Shown one piece after another: positions 34,656 through 42,787 of a stretch of DNA of 64,000 bases. The first letter of the stretch is position 1, and each line of letters opens with the position of its first letter. The stretch lies in NCBI RefSeq assembly GCF_003002825.1, contig NZ_PVTE01000001.1, forward strand, positions 124,001 through 188,000. The letters are read 5' to 3'. The notes below the pieces were generated by a model. That model saw only the letters and a program-made list of their open reading frames with translations, was not told the origin of the DNA and made no database searches. Both the position numbers and the translations under genes were made by a program. This stretch comes from Spirosoma oryzae (GTDB lineage Bacteria; Bacteroidota; Bacteroidia; Cytophagales; Spirosomataceae).

Positions 34656-37600
34656 ATGCCATTACGTCTACCCGCTTATTTTTTTCTACTTATCTGTTTT
34701 TTTCAATCCGCACCGGCCTGGGCTCAGTGGCAACGTACGCTTACGGTATCATCCAGGTGGCCTGTATCGCTATATACGCAAGGGGACGAAACCTGGGCAT
34801 CGGTCGTTCAGGAAGTAAATGGTGTGACATCGGGCCGGAACGTGGCTTATACGGCCGATGAAGGGCAAACCTGGTCGTTCGTTGGTACGACGACGGGTTC
34901 TAATTACCCCGATCCACCGGCCAGATCGATGGTAAAGCTCAACGGACGGCTGTTTGCCGCCAGCAGTGCCGGCCTTTACGTATCGACGGACGGCGGTAAA
35001 ATCTGGTCGGCCGTCAAAACGGAGCCACCGTTCACGACTATCGGGCAGTTGATGACCAACGGTCAGTTGTTGATCGCGGCCCGGTACGACTATGAGGGGG
35101 CGGTGATGCTCTCTGCCGACAACGGTGTGACCTGGCAAACCAGTCCGGTTCAGGATTTAAAAGGAATCGCCTGTCGCAACGATTCGCTCTTCGCCTATAA
35201 CTACTCCGCAATATTACTTTCCACGGACGCTGGTAAGACGTGGAAAAAATTGCTTGATAGCCAGTACTCCATTCAACAAATCGCGGTCACCAACACGGGC
35301 AGTCTACTGGTTACGAGCAGTCGGGACGGTTTACGACTGTATGACCTGAATCGGCAGGTATGGCGTACCATAACACTCGCGTCCCGGCTGAATCAGAGCG
35401 AACAACTGGCAACTCGACTGCTGGCCGTAACCGAAAAGGCCTGGTTTGTTTCGACGGACTACACGCAGAATGTGTATGCCAGCACGGACCAAGGAAAAAC
35501 TTGGATCGACATTAGCGCCGGTTTACCAACCGACCGCCGACGCTATAGTTCCGGATTGACAGCCTTGGCGGTATCCAACCGTTCGGTATTTACAATTCTT
35601 GGACCATCGGTCTGGCGACGGGATTTGAGCGAACTGCGACCCGACTACGTTGAATTTCCTGATAGTCTGGTTGCAACAATCAGCCCGCGCGATCAGACGG
35701 CGTTAACCTGGCGCGATAATAGCCTGACCGAAACAGGTTTTCGTCTCGAACGAAGCCTGTCCGAAACAGGTCCGTTTACCGAAATTGCCCGGCTACCCGC
35801 CAACGTAACTCAGTACACAGACACCGATGTTGCAAACGGCCCAACATACTATTACCGACTCAGAACTGAGGTTAATAGCCAGTTATCCGGTTACAGCCCC
35901 GTACTCACGGCAGTCCGGCCAGTCCGGAGCTGCCAGTCTATCAATCGCATTATGGGTACGAGTTTTTCTGACGTTCAGATGGTTACCGCTAGTCGGGGGT
36001 ATCTGGTTGAAGAAAACTCGGACGGAGCCACTCAACAGCAATTGCTGGAAACGCTGGATGGCGGAAAGAGCTGGCACGCCATTTTCCCGCGGCTGGGCCG
36101 AGCTTACTTCTCGAGCGTTCGCTTCAGTGGTATCGATCGTGGGTATATCGTGAGTGGTAGCGGTAACTTATTGCAAACCCGCGACGGCGGAAAGAGCTGG
36201 CGCGAGGCTCTAACGGCTAACAGCTTTATAAGCGCTCCTCATTTCGTGGATGACAAGATCGGTTTCGCAGCGGGACAGAATGGCCTGTTTTACGCGACAA
36301 CCGATGCCGGTGATACCTGGGTTGGCCGGGAGAGTCGGCTACGGGCACCCAGCTCGATCTGGTTTATTAATCAACGGGTTGGTTACGCGACAGCGGGTAA
36401 CTCGGTTTTGAAGACAAACGATGGAGGCTATAGCTGGGTGCCTGTGTTTGTTGACAATCGATCCTACGCAACCATGCAGCGAGTCTGGTTCACAACGGAA
36501 TCCGTGGGTTTTGCTTTTGGCAATAATGGCCTGATAAAAACGACTAACGCTGGAGAAACCTGGAGTCGCCTGTCGGTTTCCAGCCGGACTCTCGCCATTA
36601 TGGATCTCAAGCAAAATGCGGCTGGTCACCTGTTCGTGAGCGGTTTATATCCAGGGCCTAATCAATCCATAGGGGAGGGTTCCTTTCTGTTTAGGTCTGT
36701 CGATCAGGGCGCTACCTGGGATTCGGTCGCCGTACCAGCGCAGGGTTTCTTTACGCGGCTTAGCTTTTCTGGTCAAACGGGTTGCCTGGTGGGGCCACAA
36801 CGCAGTATTGCCATGAGTTACGATGGTGGCGCTACCTGGCAGTCGGTCAGCCACGATCCGTATTCAGTTCGTGCTGTGAGTCGAATTAATCGGTCGATCG
36901 TATCAGCGCGTAGGACAGGTGCCAAAGCCATTGTATTGTGGAGCCGGGATGGTGGTGAGAGCTGGCAGAACTACGAAATTGCGCAGCCACAGGTCCTCAA
37001 TGGCACCGTCTACGTGAAGCAGATCAATCCGGAGCGAGTTGTCGTTATTACTGAATATCTGGTGAGCCAAACGAACGATGGTGGTCGCACCTGGACCTCT
37101 CGGTCGCTACCCATGGCCGGTAAGCAGTTCTACAACCTGATCATCGTCAACGAAAAGGTCATGTATGGCGTCATGCCACGCGATGGTCGCGACGGTTTTG
37201 ACCTACTCAAAACTACTGACGGTGGCCTCAACTGGAGTAGGTTACCCACGCCGTTTAGCCCCACCATATCTATGTCTTTTCTCGACGAGAACAACGGACT
37301 AATCACCGCTAATTATATCGGGGATATGTACAAAACTAGCGATGGTGGACAAACCTGGCAAAAGCTACGGGTCAGCGTAGACGGAAACGCTTTGTACTCG
37401 GGCGGTCTACAACTGGTTACGCCAGCTATCGCCTTCGCCTGGGAATTGGAGCGGCTTTACAAAACCAGTAATGGTGGACAAACCTGGCAGTCCGTTGACT
37501 TATCCAGTACTCGACTGCCGGGTTCATACAGTCAGTTTATCAATTCCTGTTTTTTTGTTAACGCGAATCTCGGCTACATGCACCGCAGTGCTCAACTCTA

Positions 37601-38723
37601 CAAGACCGAAGATGGCGGACGGACATGGCAGGGAATGGGAGCGCTAGTGGCAGGGAACGGATTTGCTCAGATAACGGCCGATGATGAGTTCTTGTTTTTG
37701 TCTAACAATTACTACGGGGCGCTTGGCAAAGTATTGCTGCGCGAAAGGCCAGCAATGCCCCACGAACCCATCGGTAAACTGGTAGGGTGTTTGGGGACTC
37801 AGCAAAGCTATTCGATTACCAACCAGGACGCGTATTCTTACGAGTGGACATTATTGGGAGGGGGGCAGTTAGCTGTGAACCGTAGTCGAGTCACGGTTGC
37901 GGTTACGACACCCGGTACGTACACGCTAGCCGTTCGGTCATTGGATGAGTGTGGTATCAGTGACGCGAAGGCCATCCAGTTGCCCGTCCGAGAACGACCC
38001 GCCACACCGGCCTGGGATGCGCAAGCGCTGCGTCCATGCCCGCAAACAAGCGTTTCCTACAGCGTTCGGCCGGTCGATCAACTAAGCTATGACTGGCGAA
38101 TTGATGACAGCTTGTTGGTCAGTAGTCGCTCCAATACGATTGGTATAACCTGGCCCAGCCCGGGCGCTCGCACGTATGTACTTTCTGTTGCGGGTGATGA
38201 CGGGTTTTGTAGCAGCGATCCTGTTTCCAGTACGATCATTATCAAATCGCTGCCAGTAAAACCCCTCGTTTTTCAGGCTGGATCGGGTGAGTTACAAACG
38301 AATGTTACCGGGCAGGTTCAATGGACGTTCCAGGGCCAGCCAATTCAGGGGGCTACCAGCCAACGATATACGGCGAACCAGGGTACGGGATTTTACGCCG
38401 TCCGGGCAATCAATGAGTGTGGCTACACACGATCGGATTCCGCCCTCCTGGTGATTACGGCGCTCGAGAACGGGTTAGCGAGTAAGGTGACGGTTTATCC
38501 AAATCCAACCCAGGCTCGATTGGCGATCGATATAACTCATCCGGGAACAAAGACCCTATCGCTGACTTTGACTAGCTTATCTGGACAATTGATGATGAGT
38601 CGATCACTAGCGCCCGGTACTGTCCGCGCCGAGATTGACCTCAGCAGTTTACCAATGGCGACTTACTTCCTCATTGTTAGCGACGACAAAGAAAGGACGG
38701 TCTGTAAAATTATAAAACAGTGA
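34656..38723 (+). CDS. Giant T9SS-secreted protein with BNR/YCF48-like repeats
   Basis: A 1,355-residue surface or secreted protein. The start at 34656 yields a signal peptide (MPLRLPAYFFLLICFFQSAPAWAQ). The body is built of about 18 motifs of the type DGG-x-T/S-W (for example TDGGKIWS, RDGGKSWR, EDGGRTWQ), the Asp-box-like repeat of sialidase/YCF48/sortilin propellers, in two blocks; between them at about 340-435 is an FN3 domain (FRLERSLSETGPFTEIARL), and after the second block PKD/Ig-like domains. The C-terminus is a T9SS type A sorting domain (VYPNPTQARLAIDI, ATYFLIVS). No sialidase catalytic residues seen. Function unknown; adhesion or polymer binding is possible. Confidence 0.88.
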   Translation: MPLRLPAYFFLLICFFQSAPAWAQWQRTLTVSSRWPVSLYTQGDETWASVVQEVNGVTSGRNVAYTADEGQTWSFVGTTTGSNYPDPPARSMVKLNGRLFAASSAGLYVSTDGGKIWSAVKTEPPFTTIGQLMTNGQLLIAARYDYEGAVMLSADNGVTWQTSPVQDLKGIACRNDSLFAYNYSAILLSTDAGKTWKKLLDSQYSIQQIAVTNTGSLLVTSSRDGLRLYDLNRQVWRTITLASRLNQSEQLATRLLAVTEKAWFVSTDYTQNVYASTDQGKTWIDISAGLPTDRRRYSSGLTALAVSNRSVFTILGPSVWRRDLSELRPDYVEFPDSLVATISPRDQTALTWRDNSLTETGFRLERSLSETGPFTEIARLPANVTQYTDTDVANGPTYYYRLRTEVNSQLSGYSPVLTAVRPVRSCQSINRIMGTSFSDVQMVTASRGYLVEENSDGATQQQLLETLDGGKSWHAIFPRLGRAYFSSVRFSGIDRGYIVSGSGNLLQTRDGGKSWREALTANSFISAPHFVDDKIGFAAGQNGLFYATTDAGDTWVGRESRLRAPSSIWFINQRVGYATAGNSVLKTNDGGYSWVPVFVDNRSYATMQRVWFTTESVGFAFGNNGLIKTTNAGETWSRLSVSSRTLAIMDLKQNAAGHLFVSGLYPGPNQSIGEGSFLFRSVDQGATWDSVAVPAQGFFTRLSFSGQTGCLVGPQRSIAMSYDGGATWQSVSHDPYSVRAVSRINRSIVSARRTGAKAIVLWSRDGGESWQNYEIAQPQVLNGTVYVKQINPERVVVITEYLVSQTNDGGRTWTSRSLPMAGKQFYNLIIVNEKVMYGVMPRDGRDGFDLLKTTDGGLNWSRLPTPFSPTISMSFLDENNGLITANYIGDMYKTSDGGQTWQKLRVSVDGNALYSGGLQLVTPAIAFAWELERLYKTSNGGQTWQSVDLSSTRLPGSYSQFINSCFFVNANLGYMHRSAQLYKTEDGGRTWQGMGALVAGNGFAQITADDEFLFLSNNYYGALGKVLLRERPAMPHEPIGKLVGCLGTQQSYSITNQDAYSYEWTLLGGGQLAVNRSRVTVAVTTPGTYTLAVRSLDECGISDAKAIQLPVRERPATPAWDAQALRPCPQTSVSYSVRPVDQLSYDWRIDDSLLVSSRSNTIGITWPSPGARTYVLSVAGDDGFCSSDPVSSTIIIKSLPVKPLVFQAGSGELQTNVTGQVQWTFQGQPIQGATSQRYTANQGTGFYAVRAINECGYTRSDSALLVITALENGLASKVTVYPNPTQARLAIDITHPGTKTLSLTLTSLSGQLMMSRSLAPGTVRAEIDLSSLPMATYFLIVSDDKERTVCKIIKQ

Positions 38724-38725
38724 TC

Positions 38726-38754
38726 TGAATCGGCAATATGGATTGGCCGATTCA
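38726..38754. terminator. Hairpin after the giant secreted protein gene
   Basis: Perfect 9-bp arms TGAATCGGC and GCCGATTCA with an 11-nt loop, 2 nt after the stop codon. No T-tract, so an inefficient terminator or 3' end stabiliser. Confidence 0.4.
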
Positions 38755-39233
38755 GCGTTGAGTATGTTCACTGTCAGCACCTATTCAATTTTGACCTGGC
38801 TGGAAATCGATACAAGTATCCGTCAGGTAAATTGATTGCAAAGACGGTTTGCAGTTACCCGGCATAATCTGATCTTTTCAACTGGCCAGCTAAGGTGCCA
38901 TTTATACGAGTACCTCGGCTGGGACTACCAATCTAGGTTACGCTGTGCCCGATCCCCAAAAGATAGGTATACTTACCGCCAGTAGAGTATCTCAGCCTGC
39001 GGAAGCAGCAATTTTCGGTTCTGTCTGTTGGCGTTGGCATTGTATATGTTGCGCTGACTGACATTTGCGTTGTCGGTATTGATGAAGATCATGCTGGTAC
39101 TATACATCTAGTGGACAAACAGTGCGGATCAAGGTCATTGGGCCCAGCTACGCTATTCTCAAGGTGAGCACAGCCAGCCAATAACAGCGCGTTAAGCTGA
39201 TTCGGTAATAGCCGGTTAAGCACTTGGTACGTA
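38755..39233. other. Intergenic stretch without recognisable gene
   Basis: No long open frame, RNA gene or repeat was recognised. Composition is mixed and it could hold degenerate coding sequence. It belongs to the segment lying between the two acyltransferase copies. Confidence 0.4.
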
Positions 39234-39269
39234 AAAATGCCAGTACTGGTCAATCCGTGCTGGCATTTT
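39234..39269. terminator. Bidirectional terminator
   Basis: Arms AAAATGCCAGTAC and GTGCTGGCATTTT pair over 13 bp with one G-T pair around a 10-nt loop, with A-run before and T-run after. It lies before the intact acyltransferase promoter. Confidence 0.65.
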
Positions 39270-39363
39270 CTATGCGATTTGGCGAACCGCGTATCGGCTG
39301 AAAATCGGCTGGTTCGACACGGTAACGATCAGCCGCTAATCTGGTGTATTCAGGTAGCGTTAT

Positions 39364-39699
39364 TACTTTTGGGCTGACCTCGTAACTCCCTGCTCGATCG
39401 CGTTCATGTCAGCCCCAACAACCGTTTCTCCGGTAACCAGTCGCCCCGCTAAAATTAACTACCTTGATTACACCCGAGTAGTGCTGACCCTGCTGGTCAT
39501 TCTACATCATGTGTGCATTACCTACGGCGCGCCCGGCGGCTGGTATTTTCGACAACCGACAACGCAACTGGCGGCCCGGTTTGGCCTGACCCTGTTTGTG
39601 GCCACCAACCAGTCCTTTTTCATGGGACTCTTCTTCCTGCTGTCGGCTTACTTCGTCGAACCGGCTTACCAGCGTAAAGGAGCCGTCGGATTCATGACA
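39364..39699 (+). repeat. 336-bp direct duplicate (right copy)
   Basis: Partner of 32778-33113; starts at the -7 element TACTTTTG (39364-39371) and covers the first 98 codons of the intact acyltransferase. Confidence 0.9.
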
Positions 39700-40554
39700 G
39701 ACCGGCTCAAGCGACTGGGTATCCCGCTGGTGTTTTACGCACTGGTACTATCGCCAATCATAAACTTTCTGGTTTACCGCTACGGACAGCGGCAGGCGGT
39801 TAGTTTCGGGCAGTTTCTGATGGGGTATGACGGCTGGTTCGACACGGGGGTGCTGTGGTTTGTGGCGGCCCTGCTCGTGTTCGCCCTGGTTTACGTGCTG
39901 CTACGCCAACGCTACGCGCTTAAATACACTGTCAATCCGCCGTCCATGCGCGGTATTCTCCTGTTTGCCGTGGCCGTAGGCGTGGTTAGTTTTCTGGTGC
40001 GGTTGCTCTTTCCGGTTGGCTGGGTTGTGCCGGGCCTTGGCTTTCAGCTTAGCTATTTCCCGCAGTACATTGCCTTGTTTGCCGTAGGCATACTGGCTCG
40101 TCAGAACCAGTGGCTGGCTGGTTTGTCCCGTCGGCAGGGCAGGCAATTCGGCTGGCTGGCGCTGGGGTTCGTCGGAATCGGCTTCCCGCTGCTGTTCGTG
40201 GTGTCGATGGCACTGGGGTTGTCTATGGACAGCTTTAGTGGTGGCTGGAACGGGCAGTCGCTGCTGCTGTGCCTTTGGGAACAACTCGCGGGTCTATCGA
40301 TTTGTGTGGCCCTGTTGAGCTACGGCAAATACCACTGGGACAGGCCACATGCTTTTCTGGACCAACTGGCTCGCAGCGCCTACAGCACCTACGTTTTCCA
40401 CCCGCTGATTGTGGTTGGTTTGTCGGTGCTGGTCGCCGGACTGCCACTCGATCCGTTGGGCAAACTCAGTTTGGTGGCCCCTTTGGCCATCATCGGCTCA
40501 TTCCTGACCGGCCGACTTGTACTGGCCATCCCGAAGGCTGATACGATTTTTTAA
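39406..40554 (+). CDS. Membrane acyltransferase, acyltransferase 3 family
   Basis: A 382-residue integral membrane protein (PF01757) with about ten hydrophobic helices. The N-terminal KINYLDYTRVVLTLLVILHHVCITYG holds the conserved Arg and His of the family in the first helix; the loop residues APGGWYF follow. The C-terminal half ends with SAYSTYVFHPLIVVGLSVLV, typical of these proteins. Members transfer acetyl or other acyl groups to surface sugars, lipids or other extracytoplasmic substrates. The neighbours give no substrate clue. The first 98 codons and its promoter are duplicated 6.6 kb upstream. Confidence 0.92.
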   Translation: MSAPTTVSPVTSRPAKINYLDYTRVVLTLLVILHHVCITYGAPGGWYFRQPTTQLAARFGLTLFVATNQSFFMGLFFLLSAYFVEPAYQRKGAVGFMTDRLKRLGIPLVFYALVLSPIINFLVYRYGQRQAVSFGQFLMGYDGWFDTGVLWFVAALLVFALVYVLLRQRYALKYTVNPPSMRGILLFAVAVGVVSFLVRLLFPVGWVVPGLGFQLSYFPQYIALFAVGILARQNQWLAGLSRRQGRQFGWLALGFVGIGFPLLFVVSMALGLSMDSFSGGWNGQSLLLCLWEQLAGLSICVALLSYGKYHWDRPHAFLDQLARSAYSTYVFHPLIVVGLSVLVAGLPLDPLGKLSLVAPLAIIGSFLTGRLVLAIPKADTIF

Positions 40555-40704
40555 TCGCCGGGGTAACTCATCGCTGATCGCATCGTAAAAACAGGATTTG
40601 CCAAAGCCGTTTACTATTGGCACGGCGTGATGTCGTGTAGTATCAGTTACCTTGCGTACCTGTTCTGACGGCATCGCAGCCGGTCTTATCAGAAAACAGT
40701 CCTT

Positions 40705-41592
40705 ATGAAACACATCCTACTGGGTAGTCTGCTGCTACTAGCCCGCCACGGATTTGCCCAGGCACGGGTGTCGAGCGATACCATTGCGTTCGCGATGAAC
40801 GGGCAAAACAATATGTATGTGAAGGCCGTGTTTAACCGGACCGACACGCTGAATCTGAATTTCGACACCGGCACCACCGAATTGGTGCTGATCAACCGCG
40901 TGCTGAAAGGCAACCTGAAAACGGTGCCCAAGCTCTACACGACCGAATATCCGTTACAGATCGGTAAAACGACCTACACCACAAAGGTGTACGACGCCGA
41001 GTTGACCGCCCAGGAAACCGACGGACGCTTCGGCTGGGATCTGTTCAAAAACAAGGTCGTCGAGTTGGACTATGACAGGTCACTGCTGATCGTCCATGCC
41101 GAGCTGCCGACGAGCGTAGCGAAAAACAAGGCGTATGCAGCACTCGACATCGAGTTCGTAAAGGATCTTATGCTGGTAAAAGGGGCAATTGAGCAGGATG
41201 GCGTTGTCAATGAAAACCTGTTCCTGTTCGACACGGGCTATCAGCGAACAGCGATGCTGGATAATGATCTACTGAAAGAAGGCGGTTTTCCGATCGACAA
41301 AATGCCGGTTCTCAAAAAGGTTATCATGAAAGGGGCGCAGGGCAACGAGATTCCGGTGATTACCGCCAACCTGAACGCGTTGACATTAGGTCAGTACACA
41401 CTGCCCAACGTACCCGCTCAACTGGTAACGACGCACAAACCGCTTAAAAACAAGAATATTCACATTCTGGGGAATGACGTGCTGAAGCGCTTCAACACCT
41501 TTCTCGACTTACAGCACGACGTAGTCTACCTGAAGCCCAACCACCTGTACAGCGTCGCCTTCACGGACCAACCCAAAAAATCCGTTCGTTGA
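40705..41592 (+). CDS. Secreted retropepsin-like aspartyl protease-family protein
   Basis: A 295-residue protein with signal peptide (MKHILLGSLLLLARHGFAQ). Two similar halves carry DTG motifs: NFDTGTTELVL (about 53-63) and LFDTGYQRTAML (about 172-183), as in two-domain pepsin/retropepsin-like folds. Hydrophobic-Gly features such as ILGNDVLKRFNTFLDLQHDVVYL close the second lobe, so an active aspartic protease is possible, while many relatives are uncharacterised. It lies 150 bp after the acyltransferase, in the same direction but with its own possible promoter. Function unknown. Confidence 0.8.
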   Translation: MKHILLGSLLLLARHGFAQARVSSDTIAFAMNGQNNMYVKAVFNRTDTLNLNFDTGTTELVLINRVLKGNLKTVPKLYTTEYPLQIGKTTYTTKVYDAELTAQETDGRFGWDLFKNKVVELDYDRSLLIVHAELPTSVAKNKAYAALDIEFVKDLMLVKGAIEQDGVVNENLFLFDTGYQRTAMLDNDLLKEGGFPIDKMPVLKKVIMKGAQGNEIPVITANLNALTLGQYTLPNVPAQLVTTHKPLKNKNIHILGNDVLKRFNTFLDLQHDVVYLKPNHLYSVAFTDQPKKSVR

Positions 41593-41819
41593 CAGCGTTG
41601 TAGTATTCAGACTTACCGTACACAGATTAACTGATCGGTTGTTGTGCCCCTTAAGCGATTGAATTTTGGCTGATCGGCTGTCGGCCCACCTGAGTGTAGA
41701 AAAACGACCGTTTTTTGTACAGGTAATCGCCTGTTTGCGTACGATAAAACGGCCCCTTTTTCCTGCTCAACAGCTACGATTTATTCTCAGGTATGCCACC
41801 CCCAACTGTGCGAAACTGT

Positions 41820-42452
41820 TCACTTACCCTTGTCAATTGCCATACGTATGGCCAAACCTGTCAAAACCCCCGACATAATCCACTTTTGCACCCTTACATA
41901 GGTTGGTCGGGCGTGAAACCATTTCGCTACTTTGACTGCTGACAAAACAATCAGTGCGTTAACCGAAGCACTGACAAGTAACTGGGTAAAACCTAATTGA
42001 ATATTCTGGCTCAATAAGGCTCCGTAATCAGGACTGGTAAATTGTGGAAAGAAAGAGAGGTAGAATACAGCCACTTTTGGGTTCAATGCGTTCGTCATAA
42101 ATCCCATACGCACCAGTTTGGCGTCTGAATCAGCTGAGAGGTTACGAGTCTGGAAGGGTGAAGAACTTCCTGGTTTTATACTTTCCCAAGCTAAGAACAG
42201 CAAGTACAGCACGCCAAGCCAGCGGAGTATCTCATACGCCATTGGGATCTTCATAAACACGGCCGTAAGTCCTAGCGAGACTAGCGTGATGTGCATTAAA
42301 AATCCTAGTAGAACGCCTACTAGCGACAACAGACCGGCTCTGCGCCCCTGACTAATTGATCGTGATAGTAAATAAATCATGTTAGGGCCTGGACTTAACA
42401 CGAGTCCCAACGCAGCTAAAGCGAAAATCAACAAGTTGTTTAATGGTATCAT
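41820..42452 (-). CDS. LysE/RhtB family amino-acid exporter
   Basis: A 210-residue transporter with six hydrophobic segments. The start at 42452 (MIPLNNLLIFALAALGLVLS) is the family start; the frame extends further upstream without sense. The signature LGLVLSPGPNMIYLLSRSI (with the conserved PGPN) and ALNPKVAVFYLSFFPQF (NPK motif) identify the LysE superfamily; the RhtB branch exports threonine, homoserine or other neutral amino acids. An 18-bp inverted repeat precedes the start. AT-richer than neighbours. Confidence 0.92.
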   Translation of the reverse strand: MIPLNNLLIFALAALGLVLSPGPNMIYLLSRSISQGRRAGLLSLVGVLLGFLMHITLVSLGLTAVFMKIPMAYEILRWLGVLYLLFLAWESIKPGSSSPFQTRNLSADSDAKLVRMGFMTNALNPKVAVFYLSFFPQFTSPDYGALLSQNIQLGFTQLLVSASVNALIVLSAVKVAKWFHARPTYVRVQKWIMSGVLTGLAIRMAIDKGK

Positions 42453-42471
42453 GGAACGGCTTTTTCCAAAG

Positions 42472-42514
42472 TTTCCAGAAAGTGGACTACTCAAACTAGT
42501 CCACTTTCTGGAAA
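42472..42514. promoter_or_regulatory. Perfect 18-bp inverted repeat upstream of the LysE gene
   Basis: Arms at 42472-42489 and 42497-42514 are exactly complementary with a 7-nt loop, centred about 40 bp before the start. It could be an operator for a repressor or a leader hairpin that sequesters the start region. A shorter perfect palindrome ACAGTT-G-AACTGT lies further upstream at 42624-42636. Confidence 0.65.
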
Positions 42515-42686
42515 TAGAACAGTCCAGTGCGTGCAGGCTGAAAAGCCGATTATGCGCTGGTATATTGGTAAAGTGACCAAGATCGACACTACAATCGTCC
42601 ATTGCCATAGTGTGTAGTAGTGGACAGTTGAACTGTACCCAAGCACACATTATTAAAATGGGCACACTTGGGCACAGCTAAAAATT

Positions 42687-42719
42687 AAAAACCCCGTTTC
42701 CTGGCTGGAAACGGGGTTT
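42687..42719. terminator. Terminator of the PVC-type haem protein gene
   Basis: Perfect 13-bp arms AAACCCCGTTTCC and complement with a 5-nt loop. It resembles the terminator next to tRNA-Val at 47443-47475 and is likewise next to tRNA-like sequence. Confidence 0.75.
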
Positions 42720-42725
42720 AGTAGT

Positions 42726-42766
42726 GAAGTAGCGGGCTCGATGACCAATTCGGTATGGACCTCCCT
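42726..42766 (-). pseudogene. Relic of a tRNA-Val gene (middle deleted)
   Basis: Sixteen bases at 42726-42741 (GAAGTAGCGGGCTCGA) are identical to the 3' part of the intact tRNA-Val(GAC) at 47488-47562, and the other end has AGGGAGGT, like that gene's 5' end. The D and anticodon arms are missing. With the similar terminator beside it, it is best read as a deleted duplicate of the tRNA-terminator unit. Confidence 0.5.
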
Positions 42767-42787
42767 TAGCCGAAGCGAGACGATTGC

